From Omnitrophica WOR_2 bacterium RIFCSPLOWO2_12_FULL_51_8 (lineage in GTDB: Bacteria; Omnitrophota; Gorgyraeia; Gygaellales; Profunditerraquicolaceae): DNA of 5,357 bases. The notes below the pieces were generated by a model that saw nothing but the letters and a program-made list of their open reading frames with translations, did no database searches and was not told the origin of the DNA. Below, piece by piece: positions 1-5,186 of the stretch. Position 1 is the first letter of the stretch; each line of letters opens with the position of its first letter. The DNA lies in contig MHHD01000041.1 in assembly GCA_001805895.1 (NCBI GenBank), forward strand, positions 1-5,357. Reading direction: 5' to 3'. The position numbers and the translations under genes were made by a program.

Positions 1-94
1 CTTTTAAGGCCGCGATATCTTTTTCCTCAATCTGCGCGCTGTTTTCGGCAATTAACCTCTTTTTTATCTTTTCCTTTAATAATGGGTTAACCAC
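1..94 (-). CDS. Unidentified protein, N-terminal 31 codons only (runs off the left edge)
   Basis: Reading leftward from a GTG at 94-92, the frame stays open to the window edge. It encodes a short, charged, probably helical N-terminus that begins MVNPLLKEKIKKRLIAENSA and continues through QIEEKDIAALK. The GTG follows the ispG TAA without a gap, in the same frame. A very strong Shine-Dalgarno sequence (GAGGAGG on the coding strand, 110-104) sits 9 nt upstream inside the ispG coding end, which makes this start convincing despite the non-ATG codon. I do not recognise the family. In many bacteria proS follows rseP or ispG here, but this N-terminus does not resemble the usual ProRS start, so I give no function. 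It is probably the sixth gene of the operon, translated by coupling to ispG. Confidence 0.75.
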   Translation of the reverse strand, partial: MVNPLLKEKIKKRLIAENSAQIEEKDIAALK

Positions 95-1177
95 TTAAGT
101 ATGCCTCCTCACTGATGCCTCAATAATCTCCCGCAATAAATAATCGGCGCACCCGGAATAAGGAATTTTTTTGATTGCCTTTCCCTTCCTGAAAAATAAC
201 CCCTCTTTCTTACCGAAGGCAACGGCTAAGTCCGCTTCCTTAGCCTCGCCCGGGCCGTTGACCACGCAGCCCATTATCGCCACTTTTAGCGGGATGGTGC
301 CTGCCTGCCGGCAGTCAGGGATGGTGGATAGTTTCCTTTCAAGGTCCCTGACGACTTTTGTCAAATCTACCTCGCAGCGGCCGCAGGTGGGACAGCTGAT
401 GATCCTGGGGCCGAACTCGCGCAGGGAGAGCGACTCCAGGATGATTTTCGCCGCCTTGATCTCCTGCGCCGGCTGGTCAGTCAGCGATATCCGGATCGTA
501 TCTCCGATGCCTTCCAAGAGCAGGGACCCGATGGCGATGCTGGATTTCAATGCCCCGGCATAGGGCGTCCCGGTGGCAGTCACTCCCAGATGCAAAGGAT
601 AATCGCATTCCGCGGCTATCTTACGGTAGGCCCTGACGGTATCCGGCACATTCGAACCTTTGAGCGAAATCACCAAATCATAAAAAGAGAGCCGCTCGAT
701 TTTTCTTATATAATCCAGGGCGCTCTCCGCTAACCTGTCCGGCAGTGCGGACCTTTTTGATTCCATCCCCCCCAGCGAGCCGGAATTTACCCCGATCCGC
801 AGGGGGAGGCCGGAAATTTTCAGGGCGCGGACAACCTCTCTGATTTCTTTTTCTCTAAAGATGTTGCCGGGGTTAAGCCGGATCTTATCCGCCCCGTTGT
901 CTATCGCCTGAAGCGCTAAGCGGTAATCAAAATGGATATCCGCCACCAGCGGCAATCTGGTTTGCGCCTTAATCTTTTTTACCGCCCTGGCATCCTGTCC
1001 GTCTTTAACCGCCACGCGGATAATCTCGCAGCCAAACCGTTCCAATGAATTTATCTGTTTGACGGTCTGGGCAACATCGGAGGTTTTAGTCTTGGCCATA
1101 GACTGGATGGCTACCGGGTATTCGCCTCCGATACAAATATCGCCGATCTTGATTACCTTTGCCTTGCGCCGTTTCAT
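95..1177 (-). CDS. ispG: 4-hydroxy-3-methylbut-2-enyl diphosphate synthase (IspG/GcpE)
   Basis: IspG is the cytosolic iron-sulfur enzyme that reductively converts MEcPP to HMBPP, the penultimate MEP-pathway step. The 360-residue protein has the short two-domain bacterial layout: an N-terminal TIM barrel (about 1-250, with QSMAKTKTSDV near 25 and LRIGVNSGSLGG near 126) and a C-terminal 4Fe-4S domain. Cluster ligands are visible as C262 and C265 in SCPTCGRC and C304 in MGCVVNGPGEA, with conserved E311. The ATG overlaps the rseP stop by 4 nt (ATGA), with a GGA eight bases upstream. Oddity: residues 285-296 read TIPDCRQAGTIP. This is a nine-residue insertion carrying a duplicated TIP, encoded by a palindrome with flanking direct repeats. 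It makes the C262-C304 spacing 42, against about 35 in E. coli as I recall it. The insertion lies between recognisable conserved blocks, so the enzyme is probably functional. Confidence 0.97.
   Translation of the reverse strand: MKRRKAKVIKIGDICIGGEYPVAIQSMAKTKTSDVAQTVKQINSLERFGCEIIRVAVKDGQDARAVKKIKAQTRLPLVADIHFDYRLALQAIDNGADKIRLNPGNIFREKEIREVVRALKISGLPLRIGVNSGSLGGMESKRSALPDRLAESALDYIRKIERLSFYDLVISLKGSNVPDTVRAYRKIAAECDYPLHLGVTATGTPYAGALKSSIAIGSLLLEGIGDTIRISLTDQPAQEIKAAKIILESLSLREFGPRIISCPTCGRCEVDLTKVVRDLERKLSTIPDCRQAGTIPLKVAIMGCVVNGPGEAKEADLAVAFGKKEGLFFRKGKAIKKIPYSGCADYLLREIIEASVRRHT
104..110 (-). promoter_or_regulatory. Strong Shine-Dalgarno sequence for the left-edge gene, embedded in the ispG C-terminus
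   Basis: The coding strand reads GAGGAGG here, nine bases before the GTG at 94-92. The same bases encode the Arg-Arg near the IspG C-terminus (VRRHT) through two AGG codons, so the site does double duty. It is the strongest anti-16S match I noted at any start in this window and decides the GTG start of the downstream gene. Confidence 0.75.
291..326. repeat. Palindromic element with 9-bp flanking direct repeats inside ispG
   Basis: The perfect 9-mer GGGATGGTG occurs at 291-299 and again at 318-326. Between and overlapping the copies lies a 20-nt palindrome at 300-319 centred on CTGCCGGCAG (9 of 10 pairs match; the single mismatch is 304/315). The period between the direct repeats is 27 nt, exactly nine codons, so the ispG frame is kept. 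The arrangement resembles a short palindromic element with a target-site duplication. I recall similar GCCTGCCGGCAGGC palindromes from candidate-phylum genomes, but cannot verify that here. Confidence 0.7.
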
Positions 1178-2238
1178 TTATATTTTCCAAAAAACCTCAT
1201 CAGGTCATTGTAGGTCACAAAGATCACCAAAGTCACCAGCACTGCCAGCCCGGCCTGCGTCACTGCGCGGTCCGCCTTTACGCTCAAGGGACGGCCCCGG
1301 ATTTTCTCCAGGCCGAGGAACAGGATGTGCCCGCCGTCTAAGACCGGAAAGGGCAGGAGGTTAAAAAGGCCCAGGCTTATGCTTAAGACCGCCATCAGGT
1401 TTAATACCGCGCTTAAGCCCGCGCGGGCGGCTTTGGAGGTCAAAACGAAAATCCCGGGCAGGCCGGTCACTGATTCACGCAGGGATAATCTTCCCGTAAC
1501 CATATACCAGATGCCCTTGTAGGTCAAGACGGTAAGCAGCCAGGTTCTTCTGGCGCCTAACGCCAGCGATGGTATTAGCCCGTGCCTGACGGTAACGGTC
1601 TCCTCGGAGGGAATAACGCCCAAAAGGCCTATCTTGAGCTTTTGGCCCAATAAATCAGTCGTCTCTTTCTCTTTAATCGACACCTCTATAATTTTGTCCT
1701 GATTATCCCTCCGCACCAGCAAGGTAACCTTACTCAGCGCATTTTGTTCCTGAATAATATTCTGTAATTCCTCAAAGAGGGATACCCTTTGCCCGTTCAC
1801 CGAAAGGATGCGGTCGCCGGGCTGTAGCCCTGCGGCCTTGGCGCCAAAATCGTCAAGCAGGCCGCCGACCTTAGCCGTGGGCGCCGGGTATCCGGTAAAA
1901 AATATCAGCCAGAAAAGAAGGAATCCCATCAGGTAATTCAACAAGGAGCCGGAACACAAGATCCAAAAACGTTTGCCCGGTTTTTTAGAAAAATACTCGT
2001 CGTTTGCCCCCTTATATTCTCCCAGGTCGTCGCCTGCCATCTTCACGTAGCCGCCCAGGGGTATGGCGCTCAGGCAATATTCCGTGCCTTTGGCCTTGAC
2101 GCCCCAGACGCGCGGTCCGAAACCTAAGGAAAATTTTTCCACCCGCACGCCCATCCGCCTGGCGAATACGAAATGGCCGAACTCATGCGCCAGGATGAGG
2201 ACGCTTAAGATAATTATGGTGATAAAGAAGCTGATCAT
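1174..2238 (-). CDS. rseP: RseP-type site-2 intramembrane zinc metalloprotease
   Basis: This is a membrane protease of the M50/S2P family, which cleaves transmembrane substrates such as anti-sigma factors and remnant signal peptides; the substrate here is unknown. The zinc motif HEFGH is at residues 18-22 in the first membrane helix. The third ligand region NLLPFPVLDGG is at 293-303, with D301 as the expected ligand. A single PDZ domain spans about 124-190 (GLQPGDRILSVNGQRV at 137-152). Hydrophobic segments near 1-17, 91-116, 275-298 and 328-345 give the usual four-helix layout. At 354 residues it matches the one-PDZ form rather than the roughly 450-residue two-PDZ E. coli form. Its ATG overlaps the dxr stop (ATGA), with GAGG eight bases upstream; its own stop overlaps the ispG start in the same way. 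Both overlaps indicate coupled translation. Confidence 0.95.
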   Translation of the reverse strand: MISFFITIIILSVLILAHEFGHFVFARRMGVRVEKFSLGFGPRVWGVKAKGTEYCLSAIPLGGYVKMAGDDLGEYKGANDEYFSKKPGKRFWILCSGSLLNYLMGFLLFWLIFFTGYPAPTAKVGGLLDDFGAKAAGLQPGDRILSVNGQRVSLFEELQNIIQEQNALSKVTLLVRRDNQDKIIEVSIKEKETTDLLGQKLKIGLLGVIPSEETVTVRHGLIPSLALGARRTWLLTVLTYKGIWYMVTGRLSLRESVTGLPGIFVLTSKAARAGLSAVLNLMAVLSISLGLFNLLPFPVLDGGHILFLGLEKIRGRPLSVKADRAVTQAGLAVLVTLVIFVTYNDLMRFFGKYK

Positions 2239-3392
2239 CTGTCGAACCTCGCTATGATCCCCAATGCCTCTTCCCGCGCCCAGCTATCTACTGCCAATAT
2301 CCCGCTTAAACCGGGATGGGCATCACGGCGCTGCCTGTCCATTACCCGCCCGATGACTTTCGGGATAGCGGTAAATTTAAGCCTGCCTTTCAAAAATTCT
2401 TCCACGCAAACTTCGTTAGCGGCATTCAGTATTGCCGGCGCGCTTCCTAACCGGGCGGCCGCCTGGTAAGCCAACTTTAGACAGGGAAACCTCTGGAAAT
2501 CCGGCTGCGCAAAATCAAGACTACCCAGCTTGTAGAAATCAATCCTCGGCAGGGAATTAGAGAGCCTCTCCGGATAAGCAAGCGCGTACTGGATGGGGAT
2601 GCGCATGTCCGTCGCCGATAATTGCGCCAGGACCACCCCGTCTATGAATTCTACCATCGAATGGACCAGCGCCTGCGGATGTATCAGCACCTTGATCTTC
2701 TCAGGCGGCAGATTAAATAAGAACATCGCCTCCAATACCTCCAGGCCCTTATTCATCATGGTCGCGGAATCCACGCTGATTTTCTTCCCCATCTTCCAGC
2801 GGGGGTGCCGGATCACCTTGGCCACCGGGATATCGCGTAATTCTTTAGCGGCGGTCCTGCGGAAAGGCCCTCCCGAAGCGGTGAGGTAAACCTGTTTTAA
2901 TTTCTCCTGCGGCCTGCCATCCAAGCACTGCCAGATCGCCGATTGCTCGCTGTCTACCGGAATAATTTTAACCTTGTTTTTCCGTGCCTGCTCCCTAATC
3001 AGGGAGCCGGCCATTACCAGCGCCTCTTTATTAGCCAGGGCAATTTGCTTGCCGCTGTTTATCGCCGCCAAGAGCGGCAGGAGCGCGGCTGAGCCGCTGA
3101 TTGCCAGAAGCACCTGGTCGATTTTTTTCTCGCGGACAATCGCCTGCAGGCCCTGCGCGCCGGAAAATATTTTTGTCTTCTTAGGCAGGGCCGAATGCAG
3201 CTTCCGGGCAGCCGCGCTGTCCCCCACGCAGACATAATCCGGACGGAATTCTTTTGCCTGACGAGCTAAAAAGGCGGCATTGGAATTCGCGCTTAAGGCG
3301 GCGACAGAAAATTTATCCGGGAAATGCCTGACCACCTCCAGGGCATTCTGCCCGATAGAACCCGTTGAGCCCAATATGGCTATATGTTTCAT
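2235..3392 (-). CDS. dxr: 1-deoxy-D-xylulose 5-phosphate reductoisomerase (Dxr/IspC)
   Basis: This cytosolic enzyme rearranges and reduces DXP to MEP with NADPH and a divalent metal, the first committed MEP step and the target of fosmidomycin. The 385-residue protein is of normal length. The Rossmann NADPH-binding motif GSTGSIG is at 8-14, followed by ALANKEALVMAG (118-129). The metal-binding acids are in PVDSEQSA (D147, E149) and in MMNKGLEVLEA (E218). The substrate-loop region HPRWKMGKKISVDSATMMNKG (196-216) and HPQALVHSMVEF (238-249) are intact, and an all-helical C-terminal domain includes NAANEV (323-328). The start is 10 nt after the cdsA stop, with only a weak purine-rich stretch before it, so coupling to cdsA probably matters. 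The gene overlaps rseP by 4 nt. No residue expected in the active site appears to be missing. Confidence 0.97.
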   Translation of the reverse strand: MKHIAILGSTGSIGQNALEVVRHFPDKFSVAALSANSNAAFLARQAKEFRPDYVCVGDSAAARKLHSALPKKTKIFSGAQGLQAIVREKKIDQVLLAISGSAALLPLLAAINSGKQIALANKEALVMAGSLIREQARKNKVKIIPVDSEQSAIWQCLDGRPQEKLKQVYLTASGGPFRRTAAKELRDIPVAKVIRHPRWKMGKKISVDSATMMNKGLEVLEAMFLFNLPPEKIKVLIHPQALVHSMVEFIDGVVLAQLSATDMRIPIQYALAYPERLSNSLPRIDFYKLGSLDFAQPDFQRFPCLKLAYQAAARLGSAPAILNAANEVCVEEFLKGRLKFTAIPKVIGRVMDRQRRDAHPGLSGILAVDSWAREEALGIIARFDR

Positions 3393-3402
3393 AATGTGCT
3401 GC

Positions 3403-4197
3403 TTACTTTAAAATTGTGCTAATATAAAAGTAAAATACCGGCGCGGTAAATAAGAGGCTGTCCATTTCATCGAGGATCCCTCCCATGCCGGGAAGGATAC
3501 TCCCTGAATCCTTCACCTGACAGTCGCGCTTTACCAGCGACTCAGAGAGGTCCCCCAGCTGGCCGATGATGCCTAAGACAATGCCCAGCGCGGCCAGGTG
3601 CGGGCCGCTGAAATTCAAGAATGGCCGGCTGATAAACGCGCCGGCAAGGCTAAAAACCAGGCCGGCGACCGCTCCCTCGGCCGATTTTTTCGGGCTGATG
3701 CTTGGCAGCAGCGGCCTTTTGCCGAAGCGCACCCCCACCAGGTATGCCCCTATATCTCCCAGCTTGGTAATCAAGAGGACAGCGGCCAACAGGCCCAGGC
3801 CGCCCGGCAAATACCTGATCCTGATCAGGAAACTAAAAAACCAGGAAACATAAATTACGCCGAAGAGGGTAGCCGAAATTCCCACGGTCACCCCTGAATT
3901 CTGCCTGCTCCTGAATTGCATCAAGATCAGCATTAACAGCGAGAGGATAATAAAGAGCAGCTCCCATCCTTTGGTAGATTCGAAACGAAAGGTTATTGAA
4001 AAGGGGATCAGCAGCCCCACGGCAAGACCGAAGCACCTGTAGGCCCGGATGCCCTTGTGTTCCAGCATCGCGAAAAATTCGTGCAGGCCGACGGCGATGA
4101 AGGCGGCGACCGCTATCCCGCAAAGCCAGTCAACGAAGATGGTGCCGATGGTAACCGCGATGAGCGCGACGAAACTGATAACCCTCTTCTCTAACAT
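3403..4197 (-). CDS. cdsA: Phosphatidate cytidylyltransferase (CDP-diglyceride synthase), variant signature
   Basis: CdsA is an integral membrane enzyme that condenses CTP and phosphatidic acid into CDP-diacylglycerol, the precursor of bacterial phospholipids. The 264-residue protein is nearly all hydrophobic helices, as expected. Conserved features include KLGDIGAYLVG (145-155, D148), ISPKKSAEG (167-175), GQLGDLSESLVKR (212-224) and KDSGS (229-233). The family signature then reads LPGMGGILDEMDS (235-247). The usual PGHGG...DR...D has become PGMGG...DE...D, so the customary His is M238 and the customary Arg is E244. The catalytic acids D243 and D246 remain. I recall such substitutions from some PVC-related and candidate-phylum homologues, so I read this as a lineage variant and not a broken enzyme. 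The ATG overlaps the uppS stop by one base (TGATG), with a GGGGCGG stretch just upstream. Confidence 0.93.
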   Translation of the reverse strand: MLEKRVISFVALIAVTIGTIFVDWLCGIAVAAFIAVGLHEFFAMLEHKGIRAYRCFGLAVGLLIPFSITFRFESTKGWELLFIILSLLMLILMQFRSRQNSGVTVGISATLFGVIYVSWFFSFLIRIRYLPGGLGLLAAVLLITKLGDIGAYLVGVRFGKRPLLPSISPKKSAEGAVAGLVFSLAGAFISRPFLNFSGPHLAALGIVLGIIGQLGDLSESLVKRDCQVKDSGSILPGMGGILDEMDSLLFTAPVFYFYISTILK

Positions 4198-4907
4198 CAG
4201 ACCGCCCCGAACCTTCTTTCCCTTCTCTGGTATTCGGAAAGCGCCTCTTCAAAATCAGCCCGCCGGAAATCCGGCCAGTATTTTTGCGTAAAATAAAGTT
4301 CGGCGTAAGAAAGCTGCCAGAGCAGAAAATTACTGATGCGCATCTCTCCGCTGGTGCGGATCAAAAGATCCGGGTCGGGCATTCCGGCGGTACAAAGGTA
4401 TTGAGCGAAAAGCCCCGCGTCCAGGTCCTCTATTCTTTTCTTACCGCGCAAGGCGTCCTCGGCAAAATTCCTGGCTGCCTCCACGATCTCCTGGCGCGAT
4501 CCGTAGTTAAGCGCCAGGACCACGATCAAACCGGTATTATCGCCGGTCTTTTCCTCCGCGTCACTGATCTTCTTTAGCAGCGCCTGAGTCAGCGGCGCGC
4601 CCAGGCCAATCGCCCGGAAACGGATGTTATTTTTGTCTAATTCCTCTATCTGGCGGCTCAAGAAGTCGTTCAGATAACGCATCAGGGCGGCGATCTCTTT
4701 TTTCGGCCGCGACCAGTTTTCCGTGGAAAAGGCAAAAAAGGTAACTGCCTTAACCCCCAATTCCGCCGCCGCCTTGACGATTTCTTCCACGCGCTTGGCG
4801 CCCTCGCGGTGGCCGGCAGTGCGCGGCAGGCTTTTTTCCTTTGCCCAGCGGCCGTTGCCGTCCATAATTATCGCAACGTGGCGGGGAATATTATTCTTTT
4901 CCAACAT
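4197..4907 (-). CDS. uppS: Isoprenyl transferase (cis-prenyltransferase), probably undecaprenyl diphosphate synthase
   Basis: UppS adds IPP units in cis to farnesyl diphosphate to make the C55 carrier used for peptidoglycan and surface glycans. It is soluble or peripherally membrane-associated. The 236-residue protein carries all family blocks: HVAIIMDGNGRWA (10-22, catalytic D16), PRTAGHREG (28-36), FFAFSTENWSRP (57-68), NYGSRQEIVEA (134-144) and the C-terminal DPDLLIRTSGEMRISNFLLW (178-197), followed by YAELYF and WPDF. C55 specificity is inferred from the length and bacterial context; product length cannot be read directly. The ATG at 4907 is the only start that preserves the N-terminal block at a normal distance. 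Unusually, no Shine-Dalgarno sequence precedes it, because an inverted repeat ends 3 nt before the ATG. It is the first gene of the tightly packed run uppS-cdsA-dxr-rseP-ispG. Confidence 0.96.
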   Translation of the reverse strand: MLEKNNIPRHVAIIMDGNGRWAKEKSLPRTAGHREGAKRVEEIVKAAAELGVKAVTFFAFSTENWSRPKKEIAALMRYLNDFLSRQIEELDKNNIRFRAIGLGAPLTQALLKKISDAEEKTGDNTGLIVVLALNYGSRQEIVEAARNFAEDALRGKKRIEDLDAGLFAQYLCTAGMPDPDLLIRTSGEMRISNFLLWQLSYAELYFTQKYWPDFRRADFEEALSEYQRRERRFGAV

Positions 4908-4910
4908 GTT

Positions 4911-5005
4911 AGCTTAAAGCGCAAAACGCAAAGTTAAAGCGTAAAGCTTAAAGTTTACAAAACTCTAAATTTTAAGTCTCAGTCTTGCGCTTTGCGCTTT
5001 ACGCT
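4911..5005. repeat. Imperfect inverted repeat element abutting the uppS start
   Basis: The outer arms 4911-4931 and 4985-5005 pair over 21 positions: 19 Watson-Crick, a mismatch at 4914/5002, and 4926/4990, which is a U-G wobble in minus-strand RNA. An inner stem pairs 4947-4956 with 4967-4976 (9 of 10) around a 10-nt loop. The left half also contains direct repeats: AGCTTAAAG at 4911-4919 and 4945-4953, and TTAAAGCG at 4914-4921 and 4934-4941. In the transcript the 3' arm ends three bases before the uppS AUG. It could be a dispersed palindromic element, a 5'-UTR regulatory hairpin, or the former recruited as the latter. Confidence 0.75.
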
Positions 5006-5035
5006 ACTATTACATTGCTAAACTAAATCTTGCAG

Positions 5036-5149
5036 GTTGCTGGGCAAGGGTAAGGAGGCCGGTTTAGTAGTTAGGCAAGGTAGTTGGGTTACATCGACAA
5101 ACAACCTAACCCAACCACCAAACCGGCATCCTAACATTAGCCCAACTAC
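5036..5149. repeat. Long imperfect inverted repeat, potential structured RNA
   Basis: Arms 5036-5080 and 5105-5149 align without gaps over 45 positions with 33 Watson-Crick pairs. The core GCCGGTTT (5058-5065) pairs perfectly with AAACCGGC (5120-5127). From there inward to 5085/5100 the stem has 28 positions: 22 Watson-Crick, four that are G-U only in minus-strand RNA, and two mismatches, closing on a 14-nt loop. The word TAGTTGGG recurs on both strands (5081-5088, and complement at 5141-5148). No U-run follows the stem on the minus strand, so it is not a classical intrinsic terminator. The function is unknown. Confidence 0.75.
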
Positions 5150-5169
5150 ACAGAGAAATTGATTTAACA

Positions 5170-5186
5170 GCGCACTATTGGTGCGC
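5170..5186 (-). terminator. Small hairpin across the branching-enzyme stop codon, weak terminator candidate
   Basis: On the minus strand GCGCAC-CAATA-GTGCGC forms a perfect six-pair, GC-rich stem with a five-base loop. The stop TAG lies partly in the loop and partly in the 3' arm. The bases that follow (TGTTAAATCAATTTCT) contain only broken T stretches, so termination would be inefficient at best. It may instead be a transcript-end stabiliser or chance. Confidence 0.3.

Larger units (their letters stand above)
4908..5174. other. 267-nt intergenic region between the branching-enzyme gene and uppS, made mostly of two inverted repeats
   Basis: I find no ORF or RNA gene of known family here. The region consists of an A/T-rich element built on AAAGCGCAAAG-like words (4911-5005), a 30-nt spacer, and a longer hairpin-forming element (5036-5149). 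Transcription of the uppS cluster should begin here unless it reads through from the upstream gene. The best -10-like hexamer I see on the minus strand is TGTAAT (5014-5009), but no credible -35 lies at the right distance, so I do not annotate a promoter. Confidence 0.8.

Noticed and set aside
171..563. 130-codon open frame on the plus strand
   Set aside because: It lies wholly antisense to ispG, whose conserved motifs span the region. The product has no recognisable domain and is a reading-frame shadow.
735..760. Other GGCAG/CTGCC-containing stretches (near 740, 2331 and 4815) as further copies of the ispG palindrome
   Set aside because: They share only short words and are not palindromic over 20 nt or flanked by direct repeats. 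They fit ordinary coding sequence of dxr, ispG and uppS.
3833..4123. 96-codon minus-strand frame overlapping cdsA
   Set aside because: It is an alternative frame inside the well-supported cdsA. The product is Arg/Gly-rich without motifs, typical of an out-of-frame reading.
4049..4917. Plus-strand frames at 4049-4291, 4284-4577 and 4723-4917
   Set aside because: All are antisense to cdsA or uppS. They show no family features and no convincing ribosome-binding context.
5009..5037. Possible sigma-70 promoter for uppS (TGTAAT at 5014-5009 on the minus strand)
   Set aside because: The -10-like hexamer is five of six to consensus, but no acceptable -35 occurs 16-18 bp upstream. Such hexamers are common in A/T-rich DNA.
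5036..5149. Intrinsic terminator of the branching-enzyme gene
   Set aside because: The stem is far longer than usual and interrupted, and no T-run follows it in the direction of transcription.
4908..5174. CRISPR array or T-box/riboswitch leader
   Set aside because: The repeats are inverted and of unequal spacing, not regularly spaced direct repeats. I see none of the conserved cores of the riboswitch or T-box families I know.
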